A stretch of DNA of 64,000 nt from Nocardioides mangrovicus. Its GTDB lineage: Bacteria > Actinomycetota > Actinomycetes > Propionibacteriales > Nocardioidaceae. Positions 27,339 through 35,603 of the stretch are shown here, piece by piece. The stretch spans positions 234,893 to 298,892 of the forward strand of contig NZ_RDBE01000007.1 in NCBI RefSeq assembly GCF_003674065.1. Reading direction: 5' to 3'. Each line of letters begins with the position of its first letter. Within the stretch, counting starts at the first letter, position 1. The position numbers were made by a program, and so were the translations under genes. The notes under the pieces are model-generated. The model was not told the origin of the DNA, made no database searches, and saw only the letters and a program-made list of their open reading frames with translations.

Positions 27339-27371
27339 GTGCGGACGGCCCGCAGGCCGAGAACGGTGCCC
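27339..27371. repeat. Degenerate copy of the rnpB 3' end (candidate older attachment site)
   Basis: GTGCGGACGG, then AGGCCG and GAACGGTGCCC, line up with the left boundary of the island at 31324 (GTGCGGACGG, AGGCCG, GAACGGTGCCC) with a five-base gap in the middle. The shared right flank GAACGGTGCCC is absent from rnpB itself, so the two copies look like left ends of related insertions. The 154 bp from 27272 to 27425 hold nothing else. Confidence 0.45.
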
Positions 27372-27425
27372 ACCCTCGCACCCGTCGGCGTTGCCTCCGG
27401 GGCTCGGGCAGCCCGTCGCGGTGCG

Positions 27426-27818
27426 TCAGGGAATGCTGGTGATCCGGTCGGCTTCGATGGTGACCACGAGCCGCGTCTGCTCCCGGCCGCCGTACCACGC
27501 ATACGGCTTCCCGGTGTACTTGTGCGCCAGCGCGTCGATCGACTCCTCGCCGCCCTCGCTGGTCATCTCCACCACACGGCCACGTACCTGGGTGTAGGCG
27601 ACCGGATGAGCTGGGTCGGACACCGCGACGGCCACCCGTGTGTCCCGCTCCAGGTTGCGAGCCTTCTGCATCCCCTCGACGATGTTGATGACGAGGTTGC
27701 GGCCGTCCGTGTCGACCCAGGTCTGCGTGAGCTGCGGCGAGCCGTCGGGCATCACGGTGGCCACGTAGCAAAGCGCGGGGGTCCTCAGCAGGGCCACCAG
27801 TTCCTCGGACAGTTCCAC
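27426..27818 (-). CDS. PPOX-class F420/FMN-dependent enzyme
   Basis: A 130-residue split-barrel flavin or F420-binding protein: LLRTPALCYVATVMPDGSPQ, VINIVEGMQKARNLERDTRVAV and YTQVRGRVVEM. Such PPOX-class proteins reduce diverse substrates or bind deazaflavin in actinobacteria. The inner GTG at 27818 is chosen because AGAGGAG stands eight bases before it, whereas the outer GTG at 27836 has none. It stands alone on its strand. Confidence 0.82.
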   Translation of the reverse strand: MELSEELVALLRTPALCYVATVMPDGSPQLTQTWVDTDGRNLVINIVEGMQKARNLERDTRVAVAVSDPAHPVAYTQVRGRVVEMTSEGGEESIDALAHKYTGKPYAWYGGREQTRLVVTIEADRITSIP

Positions 27819-27925
27819 GTCGACTGCTCCTCTCACCGCTCCCAGGGTCTCACCACGCTACTCAGCCTTGCCGAGATCGCGGCGTGCTCGCTCGCGACGT
27901 CGTCGCCCGGAGGGCGGCGGTGCAG

Positions 27926-28485
27926 CTACCGGGGTCGGCGGTCCAGTCCCAACCGGCCCCTGGTGGCCACGATGAGGACGCCGACTGCGGCGGTGGCGGC
28001 GACGAGGAGGACCAGTGACGTCTGGTGCTCGTCGTCGAGGGCGGGGAACACGCTCGGCCAGACCAGCGAGAACCGAGCGTCTGCCCGAGACCGGTGCCCT
28101 CGTGAGTCGCCACGACGACCTTCCCGACCGCGACGCCAGCTCCTGCACACGCGATCGAGGTCCGCACCCGACCCACGGTGTCGTCCACAACGACCCGGTA
28201 CACCGCGACCATCACCGCGAGCGAGGTCACCCCCACGGCGTCGGCCAACCCCGCCAGCGCACCCACCGGCTCAGCCACGGCAATCAGTGCGGGGAGCCGA
28301 CGAGACCGCAGCCGGGCCAACGCCGCAGCCTGGGCGAGCACCAACGCCAGTCCGGTGGCCCAGCCGAACGACCCGACGCCCGGTACCCGGGCGCCGGGCT
28401 CGCCGGTTGTGAGCACGGGAGCGACCAGCAGACCGAGCATGGCGGGCGCCGCGCACACCAGAGCGGATCTGGGTCTGCGAGTCAC
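27926..28485 (-). pseudogene. Multi-span membrane protein, probably frameshifted
   Basis: From the GTG at 28485 the translation runs through several hydrophobic segments (ALVCAAPAMLGLLVAPVL, GWATGLALVLAQAAALARL, GVTSLAVMVAVYRVVV) to EGTGLGQTLG near 28085. There the coding pattern moves to another frame, RFSLVWPSVFPALDDEHQ then SLVLLVAATAAVGVLIVATRG, ending at 27926. The first frame reads on to 27862 only as Ser/Pro-rich nonsense. The layout resembles membrane sensor domains of signalling proteins. Nothing is visible from 28486 to 28682. Confidence 0.5.
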
Positions 28486-28682
28486 ACCGCCGACCCGAGA
28501 GGTGCGACCGCTGGGCGGGGACGTCCGCCCGAGCCTGCCGCGGCAGCCGATCGAGTAGCTCTGTCCACCCGTGGTGCGGCGCGGGAGCGGTCGCGCCAGC
28601 CGCCCGTCGCCTCCGCCCAGAACCCCGGTCACCGCCGTGGCGGAGAGTCGGCTCGACCGTTGAGCGACAGGGGGTGAGCGGG

Positions 28683-31004
28683 TCACCCCAGCTTGTCGAC
28701 CGCCTGCTTGAACTTCGAGTCCGCCTTGTGCTGGTACATCCGTCGGTCGGCGGCGTGGAGGAGGGCATCGCACCGGTCGCCGTCGTGGGGTGAGGTGCTG
28801 ATGCCGATGCTGACCGAGACGTCGAACCTGCGAAGAGCGTTGCGCAGGTCGATGTCGAGCTGGTCGGCCAGATGTGTGGCTCGGGCGATCGCAGAGCTGC
28901 TCTCGAGGTCGTCGAGCACCAGGAGGAACTCGTCGCCACCGATGCGTGCGGCGGTGGCGCCGACGATCGACGAGAGCTCGTCGCCTACCAGTGCCAGCAC
29001 GGTGTCGCCGGCGGTGTGACCGTGCTGATCGTTCACCTGCTTGAAGTCGTCGACGTCGAGGTAGAGCAGGGCGACGCTGCCATGCGAGTCCTGCGCTCGC
29101 TCGAGCATCTCCTCCAGGACGGCGAAAGCGCGACGCCGGTTCAGCAACCCGGTCATCGAGTCAGTGAACGCCAGCTTCTCGAGCTCGGCCGAGTAGGCGT
29201 CGGCGCGCAGCCGCTCCGCCTGCAGTGCGAGCTCGGCCTCCACCTTCGCGGTGACGTCGTTCTGGATGCCGATGTATTGGCAGACCCGACCGCTGTCGTC
29301 TCGGATGGGCGCGAAATGGATCTCGTTCCACCAGGGCTCATCCGATCCCGCTCGATAGTTCAGGATCGTCTCCTCGTACTGGCGACCCTGGGCGACGGCC
29401 TCGCTGATGCGTCTGACGGCCGCTCGATCGGTGGCAGGGCCTTGCATGAACCTGCAGTTCGTACCGAGTACCTGATCGGCCCGCCGGCCCGACAGGCGTT
29501 CGAATGCTGAGTTCACGTAGACGAGGGGGTGGTCCGGGCGGGTCATGTCGACGATGGACACCCCGTTGGTCGTGGCCTCGAGAGCCCGGCGAAGCTGTGG
29601 AAGAGCGATGAGCGGGTCATCGGTACGACGTGTGGGCGCTGCCTCCCGCTCTGGGTCGGCTGCGTCGACATCGTTCGTCGGGTCAGACCCCTCACCGCGA
29701 CGATCACGGACGCCGCCTCCGGGGTGGTCGAGACGTGGGGAGGACGAGAGGCTGTCGTGCTCCGAGCGAGGCTCGACCGGCGACACGCGCGAGAGGAGCG
29801 CCTCCGCGGCCGAAGAGACGATCTCGCGGTCATAGCTCAACGCGAACTCGAATCGTCGCTCCGATTCGTCGCCGCTGTCGCCGAGGTCGCGAGCCAGGAG
29901 AGCCGCGGCGAAGTGTGGCGCGAGCACGACCACATCCCATTCCTCGGCCAGCGCGTCGTCGGCTCGCATGTCAGCACCGCGCACGCCCGGCGCGGGTTCG
30001 TGGGGGAGGTCTTGGCCGATCGCGGCGACGAACCCGAGCCTCTCCGCGAGAGCGCTGTAGCGCTGAGCGGTAGAAGGGGTGAACTGCCGGGCGTGCTGGA
30101 ACGTAGCGACGACGACGCACGTCGACCCCCGCTGCAGTGCCTCCTGCTCGAGGTGCTTGCTGATCTCGACCAGGAGCGGTTTGGTCGACCGACGCAGCTG
30201 CGTGCCATCGGGCAGACATGCGAAGGGCGACTCTGCGGGGGCGGTGTTCGGTCGCGAACCCCACGTGATGGGAGCGGCGGGCAGACCGGGGTGAAGATCG
30301 GCCGCGGGTCGCCCGAACAGCCAGCCCTGGCCCAGGCGAGCCCCCAGGGCACGAGCGATGTGCAGGTGCTCCTCGTTCTCGATCCCCTCGGCCAGGATGA
30401 TCGCACCCGTGCGCTGGGCGTAGGCGTTCACGGCGTTCATGATCCTCGCGATGGCCGGACCGGGCCGCCGCTGCACCAGGCTGAGGTCCAGCTTGATGAT
30501 GTCGGGCTGCAGCAAGGGCATGAACGCCAGCGACATGTCGTCGGCACCGACATCGTCCAGCGCGATTCGCCAGCCCGCCTGCCGCAGCCTGCGCACGGAT
30601 GCGAGCAGCTCGGCCGGCCGAGCACTGATCGCGCGTTCAGTGATCTCCAGGACGACGCGCAGCTCCCGCGGCGCGAAACGGGCCAGCGCGATCAGCTCAT
30701 CCAGTGGCTCTGCCTCGAGAACGGCCGGTTCCACGTTGACGAAGAGAGCGACCCCCTCCGGCCAGTCCATCGATGCGGCCTGGCGCACGGCCGTGCTGCG
30801 GCAGAGCTGGTCCAAGCTCGCGAGCAGCCCATGCTCGGCGGCAGCCGCGAAGAGGACGTCAGGACGCTCGAGCGGCCCGGCAGGTCCTCGGCTCAAGGCC
30901 TCGTACGCGACCACCGCGCCATCGTCGAGATCGACGACCGGCTGGAACACGGTGTGGACCGATCGCGAGTCCACCACCGCTGCGATGTCGGGCTTGCTCG
31001 GCAC
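28683..31004 (-). CDS. EAL-DICT-LOV(PAS)-GGDEF signalling protein (cyclic-di-GMP turnover, blue-light sensor)
   Basis: A 773-residue cytoplasmic protein. Residues 15-245 are an EAL phosphodiesterase domain (EAL at 35-37, FVNVEPAVLE, LEITERA, DDVGADD, AEGIEN). Residues about 270-420 resemble the DICT sensory domain that often follows EAL. Residues about 480-600 are a LOV-type PAS domain with the flavin-adduct motif GTNCRFMQGPATD, Cys517. A diguanylate cyclase follows with an intact GGDEF at 689-693. The GTG at 31004 has GGAGG seven bases upstream. It is likely to make or break cyclic-di-GMP in response to blue light; which activity dominates cannot be seen. Confidence 0.88.
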   Translation of the reverse strand: MPSKPDIAAVVDSRSVHTVFQPVVDLDDGAVVAYEALSRGPAGPLERPDVLFAAAAEHGLLASLDQLCRSTAVRQAASMDWPEGVALFVNVEPAVLEAEPLDELIALARFAPRELRVVLEITERAISARPAELLASVRRLRQAGWRIALDDVGADDMSLAFMPLLQPDIIKLDLSLVQRRPGPAIARIMNAVNAYAQRTGAIILAEGIENEEHLHIARALGARLGQGWLFGRPAADLHPGLPAAPITWGSRPNTAPAESPFACLPDGTQLRRSTKPLLVEISKHLEQEALQRGSTCVVVATFQHARQFTPSTAQRYSALAERLGFVAAIGQDLPHEPAPGVRGADMRADDALAEEWDVVVLAPHFAAALLARDLGDSGDESERRFEFALSYDREIVSSAAEALLSRVSPVEPRSEHDSLSSSPRLDHPGGGVRDRRGEGSDPTNDVDAADPEREAAPTRRTDDPLIALPQLRRALEATTNGVSIVDMTRPDHPLVYVNSAFERLSGRRADQVLGTNCRFMQGPATDRAAVRRISEAVAQGRQYEETILNYRAGSDEPWWNEIHFAPIRDDSGRVCQYIGIQNDVTAKVEAELALQAERLRADAYSAELEKLAFTDSMTGLLNRRRAFAVLEEMLERAQDSHGSVALLYLDVDDFKQVNDQHGHTAGDTVLALVGDELSSIVGATAARIGGDEFLLVLDDLESSSAIARATHLADQLDIDLRNALRRFDVSVSIGISTSPHDGDRCDALLHAADRRMYQHKADSKFKQAVDKLG

Positions 31005-31078
31005 CGGGAGGCCTCCGCGTGGGTACGTCGCGGCTCGCGACTGCACGCGAACCGACGACCCAGGACGAGTCGCTTTTG

Positions 31079-31396
31079 TCATAGTTCCATCGCTCGGGCA
31101 GCGAGGTTGACGGATTCGCGGACAGCAGCCTTTGGGGTGGGCCACGTCATGGCGGCGATCGGGTGCGCGCTATTGATCGCGAGAGGGAGGGCGTCGGCGA
31201 TGAGGTGCACAACGTCTAGGGGAGTGACCCCCTCGACGCGGAAGGGGCTTTGCATCAGCACATGGCGCAGGATGCGTGCCGCAGCGGTGAATGGAACGCG
31301 TTTTCGCAGCTCAGAGCCGGTCAGTGCGGACGGGCTGGCCTGTAGGCCGGGAACGGTGCCCGCCTCAACAACCACCAACACCCATGACCACCACAA
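31079..31396 (-). CDS. Hypothetical protein spanning the left island boundary
   Basis: An open frame of 105 codons whose last part (FTAAARILRHVLMQSPFRVEG, then PLDVVHLIADALPLAINSAHP when split) looks protein-like, while its start is a translation of the attachment core and island end. It stops in ATGA just before a possible upstream start (31082) of the EAL protein. The true start may have been cut by the insertion. I do not recognise it and the call is weak. Confidence 0.3.
   Translation of the reverse strand: MWWSWVLVVVEAGTVPGLQASPSALTGSELRKRVPFTAAARILRHVLMQSPFRVEGVTPLDVVHLIADALPLAINSAHPIAAMTWPTPKAAVRESVNLAARAMEL
31326..31351. repeat. Left attachment site (26-bp copy of the rnpB 3' end)
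   Basis: The 26 bases starting GCGGACGGGCTGGCCTG are identical to 56532-56557, which is the last part of rnpB. To the left lies older chromosome, to the right island sequence (AACGGTGCCC). This is the duplicate left by site-specific integration, with rnpB kept whole at the other end. Confidence 0.88.
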
Positions 31397-31449
31397 CGCT
31401 CTGACCTGCGGAAACGCGGAATCGAGCGACGGTGGTCAACGGGCAGAAA

Positions 31450-31481
31450 TGAAAAAGTTGTGCACAGTATGTGCGCAGTAG
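31450..31481. repeat. Left arm repeat, likely integrase arm-type site
   Basis: TGAAAAAGTTGTGCACAGTA continues into TGTGCGCAGTAG; 31 of 32 bases match 56460-56491 in the same orientation. Within it TGTGCACAGTA and TGTGCGCAGTA are 11-base tandem units. Its place about 100 bases inside the attachment core fits an arm-type integrase binding site. Confidence 0.7.
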
Positions 31482-31507
31482 CCGCCCCAGTCTCGCTGTA
31501 GCTGACT

Positions 31508-31942
31508 CAAGCGGCCACCGCCGAAGACTTGGTGGCTGACGCCTTCGTCGTCGCGCTGCGCCGACTAGACGCGGTGCCCCTCCGGGAGGGTGACGCCCGG
31601 GCCTGGCTCATCGCCGCCGTGCGGCGGCTGGCCCAAATGGGCGGCGCCGTAACAGCACCCGTGAGGAGTATCGGCGCGCTGCCGTAGGCGATGAATGGCA
31701 TGCCCGTGCAGGGGCGTCCGCCGAGGACATCGCCACCGAGCAAGACGCTTGGCCTTCGCGACCTCGCAACGTTGTCGGAGTCGTCTCGCGACGTGCTGCT
31801 GCAGGTGGCCTGGGAGGGACTCACCCCTGACCAGGCCGCACGGATGCTCGGTGTCAGCCGCAGCATGTCGGCGTGCGGCTGCACCGGGTCCGCCGCCCTC
31901 TCGAACAACTCTCCCGCCTCGACCGCCCCCTCACCGCTCTAG
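31508..31942 (+). pseudogene. ECF RNA polymerase sigma factor remnant
   Basis: Pieces of one ECF sigma factor lie in three frames: region 2 as TAEDLVADAFVVALRRLDAV from 31514, then a middle piece EEYRRAAVGDEWHARAGASA, and region 4 as LSESSRDVLLQVAWEGLTP and DQAARMLGVSRS ending near 31870. At least two frameshifts and the lack of an N-terminus show it is dead. It stands directly upstream of the gene that would have been its partner. Confidence 0.65.
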
Positions 31943-31952
31943 GGAGCCACCA

Positions 31953-32477
31953 ATGACCGATCTGCTGACCCGCCTCACCGCCGCACAACCCACCGTCGCC
32001 GCGCTGCCAGACACCGCCGACGGTTCGCTCGCCTACCTCAACTCCTTGGTGCGCGGCTCCAGCTCCCACGCCGAGGCGATGTACAGCGCGCTGGTCGAGC
32101 TGGCCGCCTCGCACACCCTGCCAGCCCGGACACTGGCCGCGGCTTACGACGCCCTTGCGACCCTTGACCACGCCAGCACCGACGACGTCGACATCGACGG
32201 GCGCCCGGCAATAAAGGTCAGCTACGACCAGCAGTTGACGCGCAGCACCGATGTCTACGTCTTCGACCGAGCCACCGGACAGGAGCTCTCAACATACGAC
32301 CACAGCCCGCAGGCTGACTTCGTCTCGACCACCACCCTGGCCGAAGTCGTCGACGCCGTACCGGCCCGCGTCATGGCCGAGTGCGTAGCAGCCTCTCGCC
32401 AGGGCGCCCACTGCGTCTTGTCTTGGGGACGGGCACTGCTGCGCACGCAGTCGGGCTGTCCAGATTGGACGGGCTGA
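31953..32477 (+). CDS. Sigma-factor-associated protein fragment
   Basis: A 174-residue frame starting ATG with AGGGAG upstream. SHAEAMYSALVELAASHTLPA followed by DIDGRPAIKVSYDQQLTR and VYVFDRATGQELSTYDHSP (split) resembles the C-terminal half of CU044_5270-type proteins encoded next to ECF sigma factors. The normal N-terminal membrane part is missing, and the last 30 residues look like read-through. Probably part of the same decayed pair. Confidence 0.45.
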   Translation: MTDLLTRLTAAQPTVAALPDTADGSLAYLNSLVRGSSSHAEAMYSALVELAASHTLPARTLAAAYDALATLDHASTDDVDIDGRPAIKVSYDQQLTRSTDVYVFDRATGQELSTYDHSPQADFVSTTTLAEVVDAVPARVMAECVAASRQGAHCVLSWGRALLRTQSGCPDWTG

Positions 32478-32573
32478 TCAGCGGGCCGGGTGGCGTCGTC
32501 TCCTACCTCACGTATCAGCGCAACTGGGAAAGGTGATGGTGGAAATGTTCGCGACCTGACCGTTAGTCGCTGA

Positions 32574-32891
32574 CTAGTCCCGTCCGGTGAGCTGCTCGAC
32601 GACACGCAGCAATCGCTGGTCTCCATCCCGAGCCGCGTTTGCCTGCAGGCGTTGCAAGCGGGTACGCACAAGCGACGCCTCGAACTCTTGAAACTCGGGG
32701 ATCCCGATCAGCAGGTCGTAGGCGGCAGCGGCCGAAGCCCTGCTGGACTCAGCCCACGATGTTGAACCACCGACCGAGTTCAAGGCCGTGCTGGTCAAGA
32801 ACTGATCCAGCACGAGAATCGCCGATCGCAGCTCGCCCATCAGGGCTTCATCTCGCCAGCGTTCAGCCACAGGGTGTCGCAAACATGGCAT
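32574..32891 (-). CDS. Hypothetical protein
   Basis: A 105-residue helical protein (RWRDEALMGELRSAILVLDQ, then YDLLIGIPEFQEFEASLVR) with no family I recognise. The ATG at 32891 has a GGGAGG almost touching it; a frame open to 32972 adds 27 residues of poor quality. From 32892 to 33457 I see no convincing gene. Confidence 0.5.
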   Translation of the reverse strand: MPCLRHPVAERWRDEALMGELRSAILVLDQFLTSTALNSVGGSTSWAESSRASAAAAYDLLIGIPEFQEFEASLVRTRLQRLQANAARDGDQRLLRVVEQLTGRD

Positions 32892-33457
32892 TCCCTCCCA
32901 ATGGAGCCACAAGCCGACACCATACCTACGGAGCAACCCCCTCGATGTGTGACAAGCCTCCTCATTTCGCAATCAGAGGATGGTGTCTATGGTGGGCGAT
33001 GAGACTGCCCCGCGGTGTCTGTGGCGGTGACGACGTGAGTGCGGTAGTTGGTGGACGCAGGCCGCAGTCTCGGCGACTGGGATGGCTTGATGAATAAGGT
33101 TTCTGCGGCGTTAGCCGGCGGTGTGGACCACTTGCGGTAACCCGGTGTGGTGCGCAGGTTCGCTGGGACGGCGTCTCTCGCGCGGCTGTCGTGCGACATC
33201 AGGACAGAGATGTGGTGTTCGATGGAGCGACTCGGCCTGGTCGAATTGCTTGACAGCAACTAGTCGTGGACATGTGGGTGGAGTGACTGTGCCTGCGAGG
33301 GCAAACGGCGGTGACTCGGGTATCCACCGTGTGGATGGCTGAGAGGAGCGAGGCCCCAGCCGCTTGGTGGGGGCTCCGCTTGTCAAGACCGCGGTGGCTC
33401 AACTTGGATCGTAAGCAGGCTTCCGGATCTCACCGCTGCTTTTGCGAGGTGCAATCG

Positions 33458-33595
33458 GTGACCACGACCTATACGCAGCGACGGTGCCGCGCTCGTTGGC
33501 GGCTGACCGAGCACCGCATCGTGACCGTAGCCGACGAGACAGATTCGGAATGTCTCGACTGCGGCAAGATCGTCACAGATCGCTCCACGCGCTAG
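33458..33595 (+). CDS. Small zinc-ribbon-like protein
   Basis: A 45-residue protein, VTTTYTQRRCRARWRLTEHR followed by a Cys pair in ECLDCGKIV. One Cys, one His and a CxxC knuckle fit a small metal-binding ribbon found in actinobacterial accessory regions. The GTG at 33458 has GAGG about nine bases upstream. It faces a second small Cys-rich gene on the other strand. Confidence 0.4.
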   Translation: MTTTYTQRRCRARWRLTEHRIVTVADETDSECLDCGKIVTDRSTR

Positions 33596-33611
33596 AGCAG
33601 TGTGTGAACCG

Positions 33612-33788
33612 CTAGATGTCGAGCGGGCCGACGTCGGACCCACCACCGGTGTTGGTCTCGCAGCGTTGGTTGGTGCAGATCCGGCGATCGTGGACGGCGC
33701 GGTCCTGGTGTTGGACCGGGGCACCGGCGATGTGGCGCACCCGGACCTCGGACCCGCACACGCGGCAGGGCGGCTGATTGTCGCTCAT
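33612..33788 (-). CDS. Small CxxC zinc-ribbon protein (58 aa)
   Basis: The minus strand reads MSDNQPPCRVCGSEVRVRHI then RRICTNQRCETNTGGGSDVG, a 58-residue protein with two cysteine pairs (CRVC and CTNQRC) typical of a zinc ribbon. Codon third positions are GC-rich, as expected for real coding. It converges on the small gene at 33458. The function is unknown; such proteins often bind nucleic acid. Confidence 0.6.
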   Translation of the reverse strand: MSDNQPPCRVCGSEVRVRHIAGAPVQHQDRAVHDRRICTNQRCETNTGGGSDVGPLDI

Positions 33789-33832
33789 CTCGCCAGTCTG
33801 ACGGAGCCGACAAGCGTTCGATCCATTGAATG

Positions 33833-33886
33833 GCTGAGTACGTGCTCGATCGGCAGCACACGCTGCCGGCCGAGCACGTACTCAGC
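33833..33886. repeat. 54-base two-tier hairpin
   Basis: The outer arms GCTGAGTACGTGCTCG and CGAGCACGTACTCAGC are perfect 16-bp complements. Inside, CGGCAGC and GCTGCCG form a second 7-bp stem around ACAC, separated from the outer stem by a two-base bulge on each side. There is no T-run. The structure stands upstream of the small minus-strand zinc-ribbon gene. The 237 bases to 34123 hold no gene I can support. Confidence 0.75.
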
Positions 33887-34123
33887 GTGAAGACACGTGA
33901 TCGAACATCTCTGCGCCGCCGCTGCGACACCACCGGTCGGTGAGTACCTCAGCGTCGCCGTGGCTGGGCAGGTGACCAGAGTCGAGGCAAGTGCTCGAAG
34001 GGGGACGGTGGCGTCTTGGCCCAGCAGTACGCCTAGACGCCAAAGCCTTGGTAGTTCTGATGTGGAGTCCGCGCCGGGACGCGAACGAGAGAAGCGTTCT
34101 GGAGCGGCGGGCTTAGCTCGGTG

Positions 34124-34456
34124 CTACTGCAGGGTCGGCCAGGACCCAGAGCGGATGAAGGACGCGGTGGACCCACGGCGATCGGGGGCACCAAGAGTGA
34201 AGAAGTGCAGACCGTCGTGGGTGATGCGAACCCGCTGACCCTTTGCGGCTAACGCGGCAGCGCGTGATCGCCACGTGTCGTCCTCCGTGAGGCCGTCGAG
34301 GACGCTGGGGTTGTGAACCTCCAGGTCGATGTCGTCGCCGAGATGGCGCATGGTGGCACTGGAGCGTCGTCCGTCAGAGCGGTGAATCCACACATGGACC
34401 TCGACGCGCTCAGTGCATCGTGGCACTGACACGTCGTGGCGCGCATCGCTGGTCAC
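34124..34456 (-). CDS. Hypothetical protein coupled to the LuxR gene
   Basis: A 110-residue protein, beta-rich in the first half (VEVHVWIHRSDGRRSSATM, GDDIDLEVHNP) and ending VRITHDGLHFFTLG. The GTG at 34456 overlaps the stop of the LuxR gene as GTGA, which supports the start and shows translational coupling. No recognised family. Confidence 0.55.
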   Translation of the reverse strand: MTSDARHDVSVPRCTERVEVHVWIHRSDGRRSSATMRHLGDDIDLEVHNPSVLDGLTEDDTWRSRAAALAAKGQRVRITHDGLHFFTLGAPDRRGSTASFIRSGSWPTLQ

Positions 34457-34854
34457 GGCTGCATTCCCTCGAAGCGGGCATGGCGCCTGGGTGGCCGCTG
34501 GGGTTCGTGAAGGTCGGGGCGGAATCCGTTCTCGATCGCCCAGACAATGGCTTCGCTGCGCGTGTGTAGGCCTAGCTTGGCGTAGCCGTTACGGATCGCG
34601 GTCTTCACGGTGTTGACGGCAATGTGGAGCCGATTGGCGATCTCAATGTTGCTCAACGCGTGCGCAATCAGCCGTAACACGTCAGCTTCGCGGCGGGTGA
34701 GTCCCAGATCTCGGCCCGGCCAGTCGGCTCGGTGGGCGTCTTCCAGGGTTGGCTCCACATCAGCTCGGGACACGTCTGAAGCTGGGGCGCGGTAGCGGGA
34801 CAGGTCGGCCAGGTAGGTCACCGGAAAGCACTCCAGCAGGTGGGGCATCCACAA
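34453..34854 (-). CDS. LuxR-type HTH response-regulator fragment
   Basis: The C-terminal 65 residues are a clear LuxR/NarL DNA-binding domain: LGLTRREADVLRLIAHALSN followed by EIANRLHIAVNTVKTAIRNG. The preceding VLLWMPHLLECFPVTYLADL resembles the end of a receiver domain. The frame has no usual start beyond the TTG at 34854; upstream, AVLVSQADASRIGLPLLKQI in another frame (to 35017) looks like the missing receiver part, so the gene is probably frameshifted near 34,880. Confidence 0.6.
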   Translation of the reverse strand: MWMPHLLECFPVTYLADLSRYRAPASDVSRADVEPTLEDAHRADWPGRDLGLTRREADVLRLIAHALSNIEIANRLHIAVNTVKTAIRNGYAKLGLHTRSEAIVWAIENGFRPDLHEPQRPPRRHARFEGMQP

Positions 34855-35017
34855 CAGGACGCTGGTGGCGAAACGCGTCGCCGGGCATGCGACGCGTGGT
34901 AAGAGATTCGATCTGCTTGAGAAGTGGCAAACCGATTCGAGACGCGTCGGCTTGGGAGACGAGGACAGCGTGGTGGCAAGAATCTAACGGGGGGCGGCAA
35001 CATTCTGTGTCCCTCAC

Positions 35018-35603
35018 CCCGACCCGGGCTAGACCGAGTCAAGTCTGTTGGTCTCAACAGAGTGCCTCAGCCGACCTGCCAGCAGGTTCGGTTATCGGCT
35101 CACAAGAGCATGAGAATCGCTCATCAGGGTGCCAGGGGTCGGCGCGCAGTCGAACCACCTGGGTGGGTCCCCGGCAGGCCAGCCGTGGCTCGCCAGGGAA
35201 CCGGGTTGCTTATTGGCCCATACCCCCACCCCCGGAATCGAGCCTTGGACTCCAACGGCTCCTGTCAGCAACGGAGCCGGACCTCTCGCAGCACAGCGGA
35301 CGATCGGACTCAAGACACTCCCGTTGCATCTGTACGGGTTACGTCTAAACAAGCCCGACCCCCGACGGACGGGCGTTCGCGTCAGAGGCTCGGCCCCGCC
35401 CACGCTCGCGGCGTCGATTGTCCGCGTCTTCACCCCCCCGGGGGGCAGCGGCTCAAAGTTGAGAGGCCGATCCGTGTCGCAATGTCGAGCGAAGTTCGCG
35501 GCGCCGATGGCGGGTCCGATCAAGACCGCAAACGCCGTGCGAGACCACCACTGCCCGGGCCGTCGTAGTCATGGCAGGTGTTCTGTCGACGTAGCGTGCG
35601 GGC
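35018..35603. other. Intergenic region without a recognisable gene
   Basis: About 590 bases in which frames exist on both strands but none shows a protein family, consistent codon bias or a convincing start. A stretch near 35235 (minus strand GGCTCGATTCCGG) looks a little like a tRNA T-arm but no cloverleaf can be built. Confidence 0.5.

Noticed and set aside
31005-31082. Longer start (ATG 31082 or beyond) for the EAL-LOV protein
   Set aside because: The extra residues are basic and low in family similarity, and the inner GTG at 31004 has a good GGAGG. The ATGA overlap at 31079 is noted but weaker evidence.
29529-31481. Plus-strand frame of 650 codons across the photoreceptor gene
   Set aside because: It is the antisense shadow of the EAL/DICT/LOV region, and its translation contains no domain.
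35200-35260. tRNA or tmRNA fragment suggested by GGCTCGATTCCGG on the minus strand
   Set aside because: Only the loop-like part fits; no acceptor, D or anticodon stems can be paired.
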